Part shown: one piece after another, positions 43,148 through 51,989 of the stretch
Layout: every line of letters starts with the position of its first letter
Position numbering within the stretch: position 1 is the first letter of the stretch
Source of the DNA: Paenarthrobacter sp. GOM3
Lineage (GTDB): Bacteria > Actinomycetota > Actinomycetes > Actinomycetales > Micrococcaceae
NCBI RefSeq assembly: GCF_018215265.2
Contig: NZ_CP136562.1
Coordinates: 2,728,001 to 2,792,000 of the forward strand
DNA: 64,000 nt
Direction: 5' to 3'
Notes under the pieces: generated by a model
Database searches by the model: none
What the model saw: the letters and a program-made list of their open reading frames with translations, nothing else
What the model was told of the DNA's origin: nothing
Made by a program: the position numbers and the translations under genes

Positions 43148-43930
43148 CTACAGGCCCTGCCACTCCGGCTTGTTGTCGTACGTGTGCCGATAGTAGTCCG
43201 CCAATTTGAGTGAGGACGCGGCAGCCTCATCCACCAGGATGGTGGCATGCGGATGCATCTGGAGGATGGAAGCAGCGCAGATGGCGGCGACCGGGCCTTC
43301 CACGAAGTCACGGACAGCCTGCGCCTTTTGGGCGCCGGTAGCCACCAAGACCACGTGGCGGGCATCCATGATGGTTCCAAGTCCTTGGGTAACCACGTGG
43401 TGGGGAACGTCGTCGATGCTGTCGAAGAAGCGTGCATTGTCCTTGCGGGTCTGCTCGATCAACGTTTTGATGCGGGTGCGGGAAGCCAACGAAGAGCCCG
43501 GCTCGTTGAAGCCGATGTGGCCGTCCGTTCCCACACCAAGGATCTGCAGGTCCACCCCGCCCACGGCCTTGATCGCATCCTCATACGCTTGGCACGCCGC
43601 TTCAAGGTCGGCGGCGGCGCCGTCGGGACCATGGACGTTCTCCGGCTTGATGTTCACGCGGTTGGTGAACTCGCGGCGGATAACCTCCCGGTACGACTCA
43701 GGATGGCCGGCTTCGAGGCCTACATACTCATCCAACGCGAAACCGTGGGCCTGGCTGAAGTCCAGTCCGCCGGCGTCGTAACGGCTCGCCAGTTCGTCAT
43801 AGACGGGCAGTGGCGAAGATCCTGTTGCCAAGCCCAGCACGGCGTTCGGCTTACGGCGCACCAGCGCCTCAATGGCGTCGGCAGCGAGCGCACCGATCTG
43901 CTTGGTGCCAGGGAGAATGACAACTTCCAT
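43148..43930 (-). CDS. nagB: Glucosamine-6-phosphate deaminase
   Basis: 260 residues. VVILPGTKQIGALAADAIEALV, LGLATGSSPLPVYDEL (about 34-49), ALDEYVGLEAGHPESYREVI (about 66-85) and LGVGTDGHIGFNEPGSSLASRTRIKTL (in pieces, about 133-159) are the complete NagB signatures with catalytic Asp, Glu and His. It converts glucosamine-6-P to fructose-6-P and ammonia. ATG 43930 has AAAGG 9 bases upstream. Its partner nagA lies about 10 kb away, so the two are not an operon here. Confidence 0.94.
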   Translation of the reverse strand: MEVVILPGTKQIGALAADAIEALVRRKPNAVLGLATGSSPLPVYDELASRYDAGGLDFSQAHGFALDEYVGLEAGHPESYREVIRREFTNRVNIKPENVHGPDGAAADLEAACQAYEDAIKAVGGVDLQILGVGTDGHIGFNEPGSSLASRTRIKTLIEQTRKDNARFFDSIDDVPHHVVTQGLGTIMDARHVVLVATGAQKAQAVRDFVEGPVAAICAASILQMHPHATILVDEAAASSLKLADYYRHTYDNKPEWQGL

Positions 43931-44017
43931 CGTCACGGCCTTTCTTGTTAAGGGTCTTCGAGCTATCTTTCACAGAGGTTATCCCATGTCCCATCTATGG
44001 GCACGGTTGTTACGGAA

Positions 44018-45589
44018 TCAGCGGTTCACGCTGAGCTGGGCGAACATTTCGGGCCCGCGGGCGTCCAACCATTTTCCGCCCAGGCGCACGCCAACCACGA
44101 AGAGGACCAGCCCCAACAACGGACCCACCGCCAGGTTGATCCAGCCGGCCTCGGGACCACCGCTGAAAGCCTGGACAGCCACCAGCGCCAACTCAGGCAA
44201 CAGCAGGAGGCCGAGGAGGCCCATCCCCACTGCCTGCACGGCCAGGGTCTGGGCAACGTTTCCCGGTGGCTTCTTGAAGGGGCTGTCTCCCGGCAACGGA
44301 ACGGCAATGTTGTAGCGGGCCGAAATCACCGAAGATAGTCCCAGCCCGGTGAAGAGCGTGCCCAGCGAAAGGCCCAGGAGGTTCGGCAACCACTGCCAGT
44401 CCCCAGTGACGAACAACGGTGCGACGGTGAAGAGCAAGACAACGGGAAGCGAGATGGTCAGGCAAGCCAAGGCACGCCCCAGCCGGTCATCAAGGCCGCG
44501 GACTCCAGCGGCAAGATGGAGGGCAAATGCCGTGTTGTCATACGAGACATCAGCACAAATCGACCATGCCATGGTGAAGGCCGTCAACGGTCCCAGGATC
44601 ATCAGCAGGCCGTAGCCACCGCTTTGCGAGCCGGCAAAAAAGAAGAGGACCGGGAACAGCGGAACAATCACCAAGGATGCCGCGTACCTGGGGTCCTTGA
44701 ACCAGTAGATCAAGGCACGTGCCGCAACTGCACCCGATGGCGTCCCCGGAAGAAGGCCGAACAGTCCAAGCTTTCCGCCCTTTTTCGCCGAACCCCCGGA
44801 ATACGGCGGAGTGACCAACGCACGGTGCAGCAACAGGTGCCAGCACAGAAGCAGGGCAGCGATGGTGGCCACCGAGATCAGGAGCTTGATGCCGGCAGCA
44901 ACAGCATCGCCTGCCTCAAGATCTCCACCCAAGGACCACGGAGCGCCAAAAGGCGTCCAGGACACCGTCCGGGCCAGTGCCGGAAGATACTCCGCGCTCC
45001 CCCGAACGCCATCAACTACCCCCACCATGATGGGACCCAGCAGCACCAGGGGGATAAAGACGATGATGCTGCTGACATCTTTGAAACGCCGTGAGGACGC
45101 CAGGCCAGCCGTGGCCGTGGTGACCACCTTGGACAGCACCACGCAGGTGACAGCGCCAAGGACCGCGCCCAACAGCGCCCCTGATACGGCCGGGACGCTC
45201 CTCCACCAGGTCCCGACAGTTCCAAGGGCGGCAATCAGCGTGGCCAGTCCCGGAATACCAATGAATCCTGCAAGCGCCAGGCCAGTCAGCATCTGCCTTG
45301 GCGGAATCGCGAAAGTAGTGAAGCGTGCGGGATCCAACGTCATGTCAGCTGCCGAAGCGACCAGCGGAATGATGGCCCATCCCAGCACAGTGACCGCGCC
45401 GCCCAGCACAACGACGGTGTGCGCAATCCCGGCATCAGCCCAGCGCAGCGCCACCAGGCCACCCACAAGCAGGGACAGGACGCCCAGCGCGTAGAGCAAA
45501 CCGAGGGCCATGCCCACCAACTGCCAGGGACTGCGCTTGAAGCCGTTGAGCAGCAAACGCCACTTCAGGCTTAGAAGGTGCGCAACCAT
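44018..45589 (-). CDS. ABC-2-like transporter permease
   Basis: 523 residues with about 12 hydrophobic segments and no large extracytoplasmic domain. It starts MVAHLLSLKWRLLLNGFKRSPWQLVGMALGLLYALG, typical of large ABC exporter permeases in actinobacteria. It overlaps the upstream ATP-binding gene by 19 bases and has no ATPase of its own, so the two form one exporter. The cargo is unknown. ATG 45589 gives a normal membrane N-terminus. Confidence 0.8.
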   Translation of the reverse strand: MVAHLLSLKWRLLLNGFKRSPWQLVGMALGLLYALGVLSLLVGGLVALRWADAGIAHTVVVLGGAVTVLGWAIIPLVASAADMTLDPARFTTFAIPPRQMLTGLALAGFIGIPGLATLIAALGTVGTWWRSVPAVSGALLGAVLGAVTCVVLSKVVTTATAGLASSRRFKDVSSIIVFIPLVLLGPIMVGVVDGVRGSAEYLPALARTVSWTPFGAPWSLGGDLEAGDAVAAGIKLLISVATIAALLLCWHLLLHRALVTPPYSGGSAKKGGKLGLFGLLPGTPSGAVAARALIYWFKDPRYAASLVIVPLFPVLFFFAGSQSGGYGLLMILGPLTAFTMAWSICADVSYDNTAFALHLAAGVRGLDDRLGRALACLTISLPVVLLFTVAPLFVTGDWQWLPNLLGLSLGTLFTGLGLSSVISARYNIAVPLPGDSPFKKPPGNVAQTLAVQAVGMGLLGLLLLPELALVAVQAFSGGPEAGWINLAVGPLLGLVLFVVGVRLGGKWLDARGPEMFAQLSVNR

Positions 45590-46452
45590 TCCAACCCCTC
45601 CGTCCTGTGTCCGCCGCCCACCAGCTGAACGAAACGCTCCTCCAAGGTGGAACCAGCACGGACTTCGTCCACGGAACCGGCCGCCAGAACCCGACCGCCG
45701 GCAACCACAGCGACGTGGCTGCACATGCGCTGGACCAGGTCCATCACGTGGCTGGACACGATGACAGTGCCACCGGAAGCCACGTAGCTTTCCAGGATGC
45801 CGCGGATGTTGGCCGCTGAGACCGGATCCACCGATTCGAACGGCTCGTCAAGGACAAGAAGGCGCGGGGCATGGATGAGCGCCGAGGCCAGGGCGATCTT
45901 CTTCGTCATACCGGCCGAGTAGTCCACCACCAACGTGCCGGCATCGGCCTGCAGGTCAAGGGCGGCCAGCAACTCAGGGACACGGGTGCCAACAACGTCC
46001 CGGTCCATGCCGCGCAGCAGGCCCGAATAGGTCACCAACTGCTCGCCCGTGAGGCGGTCGAACAAGCGCACACCATCAGGAAGGACACCCATGAGCTTCT
46101 TGGCTTCGAGGGGCTTGGCCCAGACATCCACGCCGTGCACCAACGCCGTCCCGAAGTCAGGCCGAAGCAAGCCGGTGGCCATGGACAGGGTGGTGGTCTT
46201 GCCCGCACCGTTGGGACCGACCACTCCATAGAACGAACCGGCAGGCACCTCAAGGCTCACGCCATCGACCGCGATCTTTTCGCCGAACCGCTTGGCCAGG
46301 CCCCGAATGGAGAGAGCGGCAAGGGCGCCCCCCGCAGGAGAACCACCCGATGCCAACGGCGCGGCGCTGGACTGTGGTGGCTGGCTTGCTTGCGGCTCGG
46401 GGGCGTGCGGTGAAGTGGATGTGGGCGTGGGTTCATGGCGTGGTTCCGTCAT
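45571..46452 (-). CDS. ABC transporter ATP-binding protein
   Basis: 293 residues. A Pro/Ser-rich N-terminus (about 1-45) precedes the ATPase: Walker A VVGPNGAGKTTTLSMATGLL (about 76-95), signature VDYSAGMTKKIALASALI (about 175-192), Walker B LLVLDEPFESVDPVSA (about 196-211), H-loop VSSHVMDLVQRM (about 228). The YSxGM form of the signature is usual for ABC-2 exporters. Works with the permease encoded next to it. Leaderless-type promoter. Confidence 0.9.
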   Translation of the reverse strand: MTEPRHEPTPTSTSPHAPEPQASQPPQSSAAPLASGGSPAGGALAALSIRGLAKRFGEKIAVDGVSLEVPAGSFYGVVGPNGAGKTTTLSMATGLLRPDFGTALVHGVDVWAKPLEAKKLMGVLPDGVRLFDRLTGEQLVTYSGLLRGMDRDVVGTRVPELLAALDLQADAGTLVVDYSAGMTKKIALASALIHAPRLLVLDEPFESVDPVSAANIRGILESYVASGGTVIVSSHVMDLVQRMCSHVAVVAGGRVLAAGSVDEVRAGSTLEERFVQLVGGGHRTEGLEWLRTF

Positions 46453-46458
46453 GTGACC

Positions 46459-46464
46459 AGCCTA
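46459..46464 (-). promoter_or_regulatory. -10 element, leaderless type, for the ABC exporter operon
   Basis: TAGGCT on the minus strand, six bases before ATG 46452. Confidence 0.55.
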
Positions 46465-46492
46465 ACCTCGCTCACGTGTACCTGCCGGGGTC

Positions 46493-47593
46493 CTAGAAGC
46501 CGTGGCGGGGCACTGCTCGCTGGTATTGCGGCACCCAGGGGATGTCATATCCCAGTTCATAGGCAGCCCTGAGCCACCAGTGCGGATCACGAAGTGCGGC
46601 ACGAGCCATAAAGACGGCATCCGCACGCCCATTGGCCACGATATCTTCGACCTGGGCGGGACTAGTAAGTAGCCCAACTGCCCCGGTGGGAACACCGGCG
46701 TCGCGCTTTATCTGCTCCGCGAAACCTGCTTGGTATCCCGGCGCAACCGGGATTTTCTGGTGGGCCACGGCACCGCCGCTGGAGACATCCACCAGATCCA
46801 CACCACGCTCAGCCGCAGCGCGGGCCAGACGGACGGAAGCTTCCACGTCCACTCCCCCTTCGGCCCAGTCAGAAGCTGATATCCGCAGCAGGAGTGGCAT
46901 CGAATCCGGAATGACCTCCCGGACAGCGTCCACCACGGTGAGCATCAGCCTGTTCCTGCCATCCTCGTCACCACCCCAGCGGTCGGTCCGGGTGTTAATG
47001 AGGGGGCTCTGGAACTGGTGGAGCAAGTAACCGTGGGCGCCGTGGATTTCGACGGTATCGAACCCTGCGGCAACGGCGCGGGAGGCTGCGGCCGCAAAAT
47101 CCGCCACCACCCCTAAAATCTCTGCTTCGCTCATGGCCGCCGGCGCAGCATAGCCGTCAAACCCGTCCGTGGTCGGCCCAACCGTGCCCCAGCCGCCCTC
47201 GGCCGTGGGAACGGATCCCGAGTGGCCGGAGAAAGGCCAATAGGTTGATGCCTTGCGGCCGGCGTGGGCCAGTTGCGCCCCAATCCTGCAGTCCACGGCA
47301 CCGTGTGCGTGCACGAAACGGACAACCCGCTCCCAGCCCGCAGCTTGCTCATCGGAGTACAGGCCAGCGTCCAAGGGACTGATTCTGCCCTCGGGGTTCA
47401 CGGCAGCGGCCTCGCTCATGATCAGCGCTGCACCGCCCGCGGCGAAAGAACCAAGGTGCATCAGATGCCAGTCGTTGGGGACGCCTTCCCCGGTTTCCGG
47501 ATGGCAACTGTATTGGCACATGGGCGAAACCCAGCCCCGGTGTGGGACCATGAGTGAACGCAGCTGCAGCGGGGAGAACAGTGCGGACGGCAC
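46493..47593 (-). CDS. Old-yellow-enzyme family oxidoreductase (YqjM/NamA type)
   Basis: 366 residues, FMN TIM barrel. WVSPMCQYSCHPETGEG (about 21-37) holds the Cys typical of thermophilic-like/YqjM old yellow enzymes; GAQLAHAGRKAS (about 106-117) and FDTVEIHGAHGYLLHQFQSPLINTRTDRWGG (in pieces) are the substrate and FMN sites with the His pair. Reduces activated C=C bonds with NADPH. Its GTG start overlaps the stop of the YbbN-like gene by one base, so the two are cotranscribed. Confidence 0.9.
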   Translation of the reverse strand: MPSALFSPLQLRSLMVPHRGWVSPMCQYSCHPETGEGVPNDWHLMHLGSFAAGGAALIMSEAAAVNPEGRISPLDAGLYSDEQAAGWERVVRFVHAHGAVDCRIGAQLAHAGRKASTYWPFSGHSGSVPTAEGGWGTVGPTTDGFDGYAAPAAMSEAEILGVVADFAAAASRAVAAGFDTVEIHGAHGYLLHQFQSPLINTRTDRWGGDEDGRNRLMLTVVDAVREVIPDSMPLLLRISASDWAEGGVDVEASVRLARAAAERGVDLVDVSSGGAVAHQKIPVAPGYQAGFAEQIKRDAGVPTGAVGLLTSPAQVEDIVANGRADAVFMARAALRDPHWWLRAAYELGYDIPWVPQYQRAVPRHGF

Positions 47594-48594
47594 TAGAAAA
47601 GCACCCGGGCGAGACCTTGGCGGGCCTTGGCGACCCTTTCGTCCTGTGTTCCGACAACTTCGAAAAGTTCCAGGAGGCGCACCCTGGCCGTCTCACGCTC
47701 CGGACCGAAATTCCGGCCGATGAAGGTGATGATGCGGTTGAAGGCGTCCTCGATGTGCCCGCCCGAAACATCCAGGTCGGCCACGGCCAGCTGGGCTTCG
47801 ATATTGTCCGGTTCCCGGGCAGCCAGGTCGCGGAGGCTTTCGGCGTCGGGAGCAGACAGGCTCTCCAACCTTGCCATGAGGTCCACCTGGGCCAATCCGG
47901 CTTTGGCATCGGCGTCGGCAGGTTGTTCCAGGAGGGCCTGCTTGTAGGCCGCTGCGGCTCCAGCGTAGTCGCCCGCCTCAATGGCATCGATCGCTGCCTG
48001 GTGAAGCGGCGGAAGCGGTGCGGGCTCGTCCGTCCCTTCCGGCTGGGTACCGTCGCCGATGCTGCCGGTGACGCCGTTGGCCGCAGCTACTTTGAGGAGT
48101 TCCTCCACGAGCTCCCGGATCTGCGCATCATCTGCGGGTCCTTGGAAGAGGGGAACCGGCTGGCCCTTGATCACGGCGACAGCGGTGGGCACCGCCTGGA
48201 CCTGGAATGCCTGCGCTAGCTGGGGGAAAGCGTCAACGTCGGCCGCTGCGAGCACCAGGCGACCGCCATAGCTTTCAACGACCCGCTCCGAAGCTTCCAG
48301 GACGGCGGGTGATTCGGCCGCATATCGCGACCAGAGAAGGAACAGCACAGGAATCTGGGCGGACAACTGCACCAGATCCTGGAAATTGGTTTCGGTGGCC
48401 TCCACCCGCAGGGGTGCCCTGCCGGACTCACCGCCACCAGGGGCGCCGCCGTTGGCGGTGCCACCATCCGGTGAAGTAGAAGCCGGCGGCGCGGGCGGCG
48501 CTGCCGGGCGGCGCAGCGACGAAAGGTCGACTGCACCGCGGAGGTTGAGCTGGCTGGCAGCGGCTGGAGTGGGTCGGTATCCGGGCGAACTCAT
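47593..48594 (-). CDS. YbbN-like protein, cysteine-less thioredoxin fold plus TPR-like domain
   Basis: 333 residues. Residues ~1-65 are Pro/Ala/Gly-rich. A thioredoxin-fold domain follows (about 70-175; VEATETNFQDLVQLSAQIPVLFLLWSRYAAES, and cis-Pro-like AVPTAVAVIKGQPV). The usual WCxxC is WSRYA: both cysteines are absent, so disulfide chemistry is excluded. The C-terminal ~120 residues are helical repeats (LEAGDYAGAAAAYKQAL). This layout matches YbbN/CnoX-type co-chaperones. ATG 48594 has a leaderless-type promoter. Confidence 0.85.
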   Translation of the reverse strand: MSSPGYRPTPAAASQLNLRGAVDLSSLRRPAAPPAPPASTSPDGGTANGGAPGGGESGRAPLRVEATETNFQDLVQLSAQIPVLFLLWSRYAAESPAVLEASERVVESYGGRLVLAAADVDAFPQLAQAFQVQAVPTAVAVIKGQPVPLFQGPADDAQIRELVEELLKVAAANGVTGSIGDGTQPEGTDEPAPLPPLHQAAIDAIEAGDYAGAAAAYKQALLEQPADADAKAGLAQVDLMARLESLSAPDAESLRDLAAREPDNIEAQLAVADLDVSGGHIEDAFNRIITFIGRNFGPERETARVRLLELFEVVGTQDERVAKARQGLARVLF

Positions 48595-48601
48595 ACCGTC
48601 C

Positions 48602-48607
48602 ACTCTA
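48602..48607 (-). promoter_or_regulatory. -10 element, leaderless type, for the YbbN-like gene
   Basis: TAGAGT on the minus strand, seven bases before ATG 48594. Confidence 0.5.
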
Positions 48608-48632
48608 GCCGCTGCCCTGCCACGGGAATGTC

Positions 48633-50366
48633 CTACTTAAAGCTGGCTCCCACCAGCCCACGCGTAGCTGCAACCAGCTTCATGGGATCAGCGGAGCCTG
48701 CCGGCGGAATGTAGACCGCAACGGACTCGGCAAAGTTCAGGACCATGCCCGTCGTGGTTTCCTTGCCTCCGGCAAAAACCGCAGAATCGTCCTCCAGCAA
48801 CAGCTTGTCACCGGCAGCCTTCGGCGTGCCCTCGAAAGCGAAGTCCAGCCGCCCAACCACCAGTGCGCCGCCGTCGGCCGTGCGCAACACGACCGTCTGG
48901 TTGGTGACCGGGGTGTGGGTGAACTTGAAGTTGGCGCTGGTGCCGTTCTTCACCGTATCTGCCTGGTAGGCCAGGGCACCGGCAATGTAAGGCGAGGACT
49001 GCCCGTCGGCCAGCTTGCTCCGGTTAGGGGACTCGGGGTTCGTCAGCATTTCGCCAAGGATTCCCAATGCCTCGTTACCGCTGTAGGCGAGTCCGGTGCT
49101 GTCGCTGGCAGGAACGGGCTCGGTTCCTTCACGGGGTACCGGGAAGGAAGGGAAGTTGGTGCCCGGCTGCAACGGAGCGCTGCCCCACAGCTTGTAGTTC
49201 TCACGCGGGGACAACTGAACCAGCGTCAGGACCTGCGGCACAACGTTTCCTTCGCCCTGGGTGAGGGCGAAGACCGTTCGGGGCCAGTCACGCTTGGTGC
49301 TGATGACACTGCTCTGGAGCTTGGTGGCACGAACCGGCATGCGGGGCTCGTAGGCGGACACCGTGGACCGGATCTTGTAGTTCGCGGTACGGACCTGGAG
49401 TTCCATCTTGTCGACGCGCGGCGCAAGCTTTGCTGCGTCCTTAGCGGCATCGGCTGCATCAACGGTACTGGCAACCTGCTCCAGGATCCGCTGCAACTGG
49501 GATTCCAGCATCACAGGAGTGCCGCCGTCCGAGGCTGCCGGGGCTGAACTGGCAGAAGGCTGCGGCGAACTGGTGGCCTGCGCGGCGACAGCCGTGCCAC
49601 CCACCATGACGGCTGCCAACGCGGCCGCGACAACGGTGACGCGCAAGGCCGGGCCCTCTTTTTCGGTTCCACGGCCAGGCGTCGTGTCGGCAGCAGGTGA
49701 CTGCGCAGGCAACGTCGTCGTTTCTTCGCCCTTGCCTGGGCCGTCGTCGTCGCCGTCCCTGCGGCGGTTGCTGAGGGCCTTGGCGATGAACGGAAGGGCA
49801 GCACCCACCAGAATGATGATGATGCCCAGAACAATCAGCGGCACGGCCCAAGGCGTGGTGGCATTGTTCGGGAAAGTCATGGAAATCGACGACGGCGCGG
49901 GCTTGGTTCCGTCGCTGGCTACCAGAAGGGACCACTCGCCATCAGCCGGCGGGTTCCAGGTGTAGTCCAGTTCGCCGCTGGCGTCTTCGGTGCTGACCCA
50001 AAGATCGGATCCTGCCGGAGAAGGCGCAGTGGCCTCGCCGTCGGCCGAGGACACCTCGAGGGACTTCTGGTCCGCCGACACGCCCGTCAGGGTGGTGTGG
50101 GCAGTCTTACCAACCCAGGCGTCGACGTCGTCCGGACGCCCCGTGGCAACCATGAAGTTACCTTCGCCCTGGATCTTGATCTTCACCGGCCCGTCGTGGA
50201 GTGCAATCAACTTTTGGTCGATCACGGTCAGCGGGGCAGCTTTGGTATCACTGGGAACCGAAGCCGTCACGGTCTCGGAGGGAGCCCAAAAAGTCAGCTG
50301 GCCAATGCCGGCCAGCATCGTCAGCAGGCCCAGCAGCACCAGCAAGGCTGCAGTCTTCAAACGCAC
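48633..50366 (-). CDS. Unknown large membrane-anchored protein
   Basis: 577 residues; I do not recognise a characterised family. Visible: a first membrane helix (about 4-25), an extracytoplasmic beta-rich part (about 35-165), a second helix (WAVPLIVLGIIIILVGAALPFIAKAL, about 175-200), a charged loop, a third helix (VTVVAAALAAVMVGGTAVAA, about 240-260), and a ~300-residue C-terminal extracytoplasmic part beginning with a Ser/Ala-rich linker. Similar proteins occur in related actinobacteria as hypothetical cell-surface proteins. GTG 50366 has AGGTG upstream and is preferred over ATG 50381. Confidence 0.7.
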   Translation of the reverse strand: MRLKTAALLVLLGLLTMLAGIGQLTFWAPSETVTASVPSDTKAAPLTVIDQKLIALHDGPVKIKIQGEGNFMVATGRPDDVDAWVGKTAHTTLTGVSADQKSLEVSSADGEATAPSPAGSDLWVSTEDASGELDYTWNPPADGEWSLLVASDGTKPAPSSISMTFPNNATTPWAVPLIVLGIIIILVGAALPFIAKALSNRRRDGDDDGPGKGEETTTLPAQSPAADTTPGRGTEKEGPALRVTVVAAALAAVMVGGTAVAAQATSSPQPSASSAPAASDGGTPVMLESQLQRILEQVASTVDAADAAKDAAKLAPRVDKMELQVRTANYKIRSTVSAYEPRMPVRATKLQSSVISTKRDWPRTVFALTQGEGNVVPQVLTLVQLSPRENYKLWGSAPLQPGTNFPSFPVPREGTEPVPASDSTGLAYSGNEALGILGEMLTNPESPNRSKLADGQSSPYIAGALAYQADTVKNGTSANFKFTHTPVTNQTVVLRTADGGALVVGRLDFAFEGTPKAAGDKLLLEDDSAVFAGGKETTTGMVLNFAESVAVYIPPAGSADPMKLVAATRGLVGASFK

Positions 50367-50511
50367 AGGATCACCTATCATCAGCGGTCGTTGAACTTCA
50401 AGGGTAACCGTTTTGTTATCAGAGAGTCAGATCGGGCCGATGCCGGCAGGGTCCATAAAAGCCCGCAGTGGCGCCGCTGCAGCGTGATTCCGCGGTCCTG
50501 ATAGTGTGGCG

Positions 50512-51876
50512 ATGATCATGAATGCAGGACCTTCCTGCGCCCGGATCAGCCCCGTACCACCAATGAAAAGGCAGCAAAACCGCGTGAAAGAACCGTTGGA
50601 GCCCCGTCCCGCCAATGAGCCCGGGTCAAGTGCGGTGGAGGCCACGTCAGAAGGAACCGCCGCGACGGTTCCTGTCCGCACCGGGCGGCTTGCCGCCATC
50701 AGCCGGAGGCTGAGGCAGCCGATTCCCGGAGCGCGTACCCGCGTCCGCTTCGAAATGCCTCCCGAGGAAGAGGGCAGCCACGGCCGTGAGGACTTCCGCC
50801 CCGAAGACGATCATGGCTTCGGCTCCCCCGGCCCGCGGATGTCATCCCAGCACCCGCTGTACGTAGGGTTCATGGGGACCGCCGGCGTCGGCGTTGCCCT
50901 TGCAGTGTTCTATATCGCAAGTAACACCACGCAACTCATCCTCTGGATCGTTGCGGCCCTTTTCATTGCGCTCGGACTTGACCCCGTGGTCCGTTGGCTG
51001 GAGGGCCGCAAAGTCCCCCGCCCCGCCGGAATCCTGATTTCCGTTTCCGTGCTGGTGCTGGCAGTCGCGGGTTTCTTCGCCACCCTGATTCCTACGATCG
51101 TCGAACAGGTTTCGGAAATCGTGCGCCAGGCCCCGGACTGGATCCGCGGTTTCCTCGATTCGGACTTCTTCCGCACTGCCGACAGCCAGTTCGGCGTCAG
51201 GGACCGCATCACCACCGAACTGGATAAGTTCGTCAAGGACCCGGAAGCCATGGGTGGCATCTTCGGCGGCGTTGTCGGTTTCGGTTCCACAGTGGCCAAC
51301 GGGCTGTTCGGTTCCCTGATAGTCCTCGTCCTGAGCCTGTACTTCCTGGCAGCGTTGCCGTCCATGAAGAAGTGGGCCTACCGCTTGGCTCCCCGTTCCC
51401 GCCGGCCCAGGGTCGAGGCTTTGTCAGAGGCCATCACCGATTCCGTGGGCAACTACGTGATCGGCCAGGCCTGCGTTGCCCTCCTGAACGCGATCTTCGC
51501 TTTCATTGTGATGACCATCCTCGGCATCCCCTTCAGCGTGCTCCTCGCGTTCGTCGTATTGCTGCTCGCGTTCATTCCGCTGGTAGGCGGGCTGATCGCC
51601 GCAGTCGTGGTCATCCTGGTCGCACTCACCGCCGGATGGCAGACCGCTGTGGTCTACGCAATCGCCTACTTCGCGTACCTGCAGTTCGAGGCTTACTTCA
51701 TCTCCCCACGCATCATGCAGCGTGCGGTCGCCGTTCCCGGCGCCGTTGCCGTCATCTCCGTGATCGCAGGCGGCAGCCTCCTCGGTGTGCTGGGTGCCCT
51801 GATCGCGATCCCCACGGCCGCGGCCATCATGCTGCTGATCAAGGAAGTCTTCATCGTCCGCCAAGACCGGCACTAA
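50512..51876 (+). CDS. AI-2E family transporter
   Basis: 454 residues from ATG 50512 (start uncertain; ATG 50563 and GTG 50584 are also in frame). A ~115-residue charged N-terminal tail precedes eight membrane helices. LWIVAALFIALGLDPVVRWL (about 145), ALSEAITDSVGNYVIGQACVALLNAIFAFI and YFAYLQFEAYFISPRIMQRAVAVPGAVAVISVIAGG are AI-2E (TqsA/YdgG-like) signatures. Members export AI-2 or act as Na+/H+ antiporters; the role here is open. It is divergent from the unknown membrane protein. Followed by a 24-bp hairpin. Confidence 0.8.
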   Translation: MIMNAGPSCARISPVPPMKRQQNRVKEPLEPRPANEPGSSAVEATSEGTAATVPVRTGRLAAISRRLRQPIPGARTRVRFEMPPEEEGSHGREDFRPEDDHGFGSPGPRMSSQHPLYVGFMGTAGVGVALAVFYIASNTTQLILWIVAALFIALGLDPVVRWLEGRKVPRPAGILISVSVLVLAVAGFFATLIPTIVEQVSEIVRQAPDWIRGFLDSDFFRTADSQFGVRDRITTELDKFVKDPEAMGGIFGGVVGFGSTVANGLFGSLIVLVLSLYFLAALPSMKKWAYRLAPRSRRPRVEALSEAITDSVGNYVIGQACVALLNAIFAFIVMTILGIPFSVLLAFVVLLLAFIPLVGGLIAAVVVILVALTAGWQTAVVYAIAYFAYLQFEAYFISPRIMQRAVAVPGAVAVISVIAGGSLLGVLGALIAIPTAAAIMLLIKEVFIVRQDRH

Positions 51877-51888
51877 CCGCCCGCGTTG

Positions 51889-51939
51889 TTGTACAGATAA
51901 TGCCCCTAAACCAGCGGTTTAGGGGCATTATCTGTACAA
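51889..51939. terminator. 24-bp perfect hairpin terminator
   Basis: Arms 51889-51912 and 51916-51939 are exact complements with the 3-base loop agc. It lies between convergent genes and is the longest perfect stem in the window. Confidence 0.85.
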
Positions 51940-51951
51940 GAACCGCCCTCG

Positions 51952-51989
51952 TCAGGCGCTGGCGACCGGATCAGACGCTCGCGACCGGC
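51952..51989. repeat. Imperfect 19-base tandem repeat at the hydrolase stop codon
   Basis: 51952-51970 and 51971-51989 match at 16 of 19 positions and each starts with tca (the stop on the minus strand). Likely a local duplication of the gene end. Confidence 0.6.
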
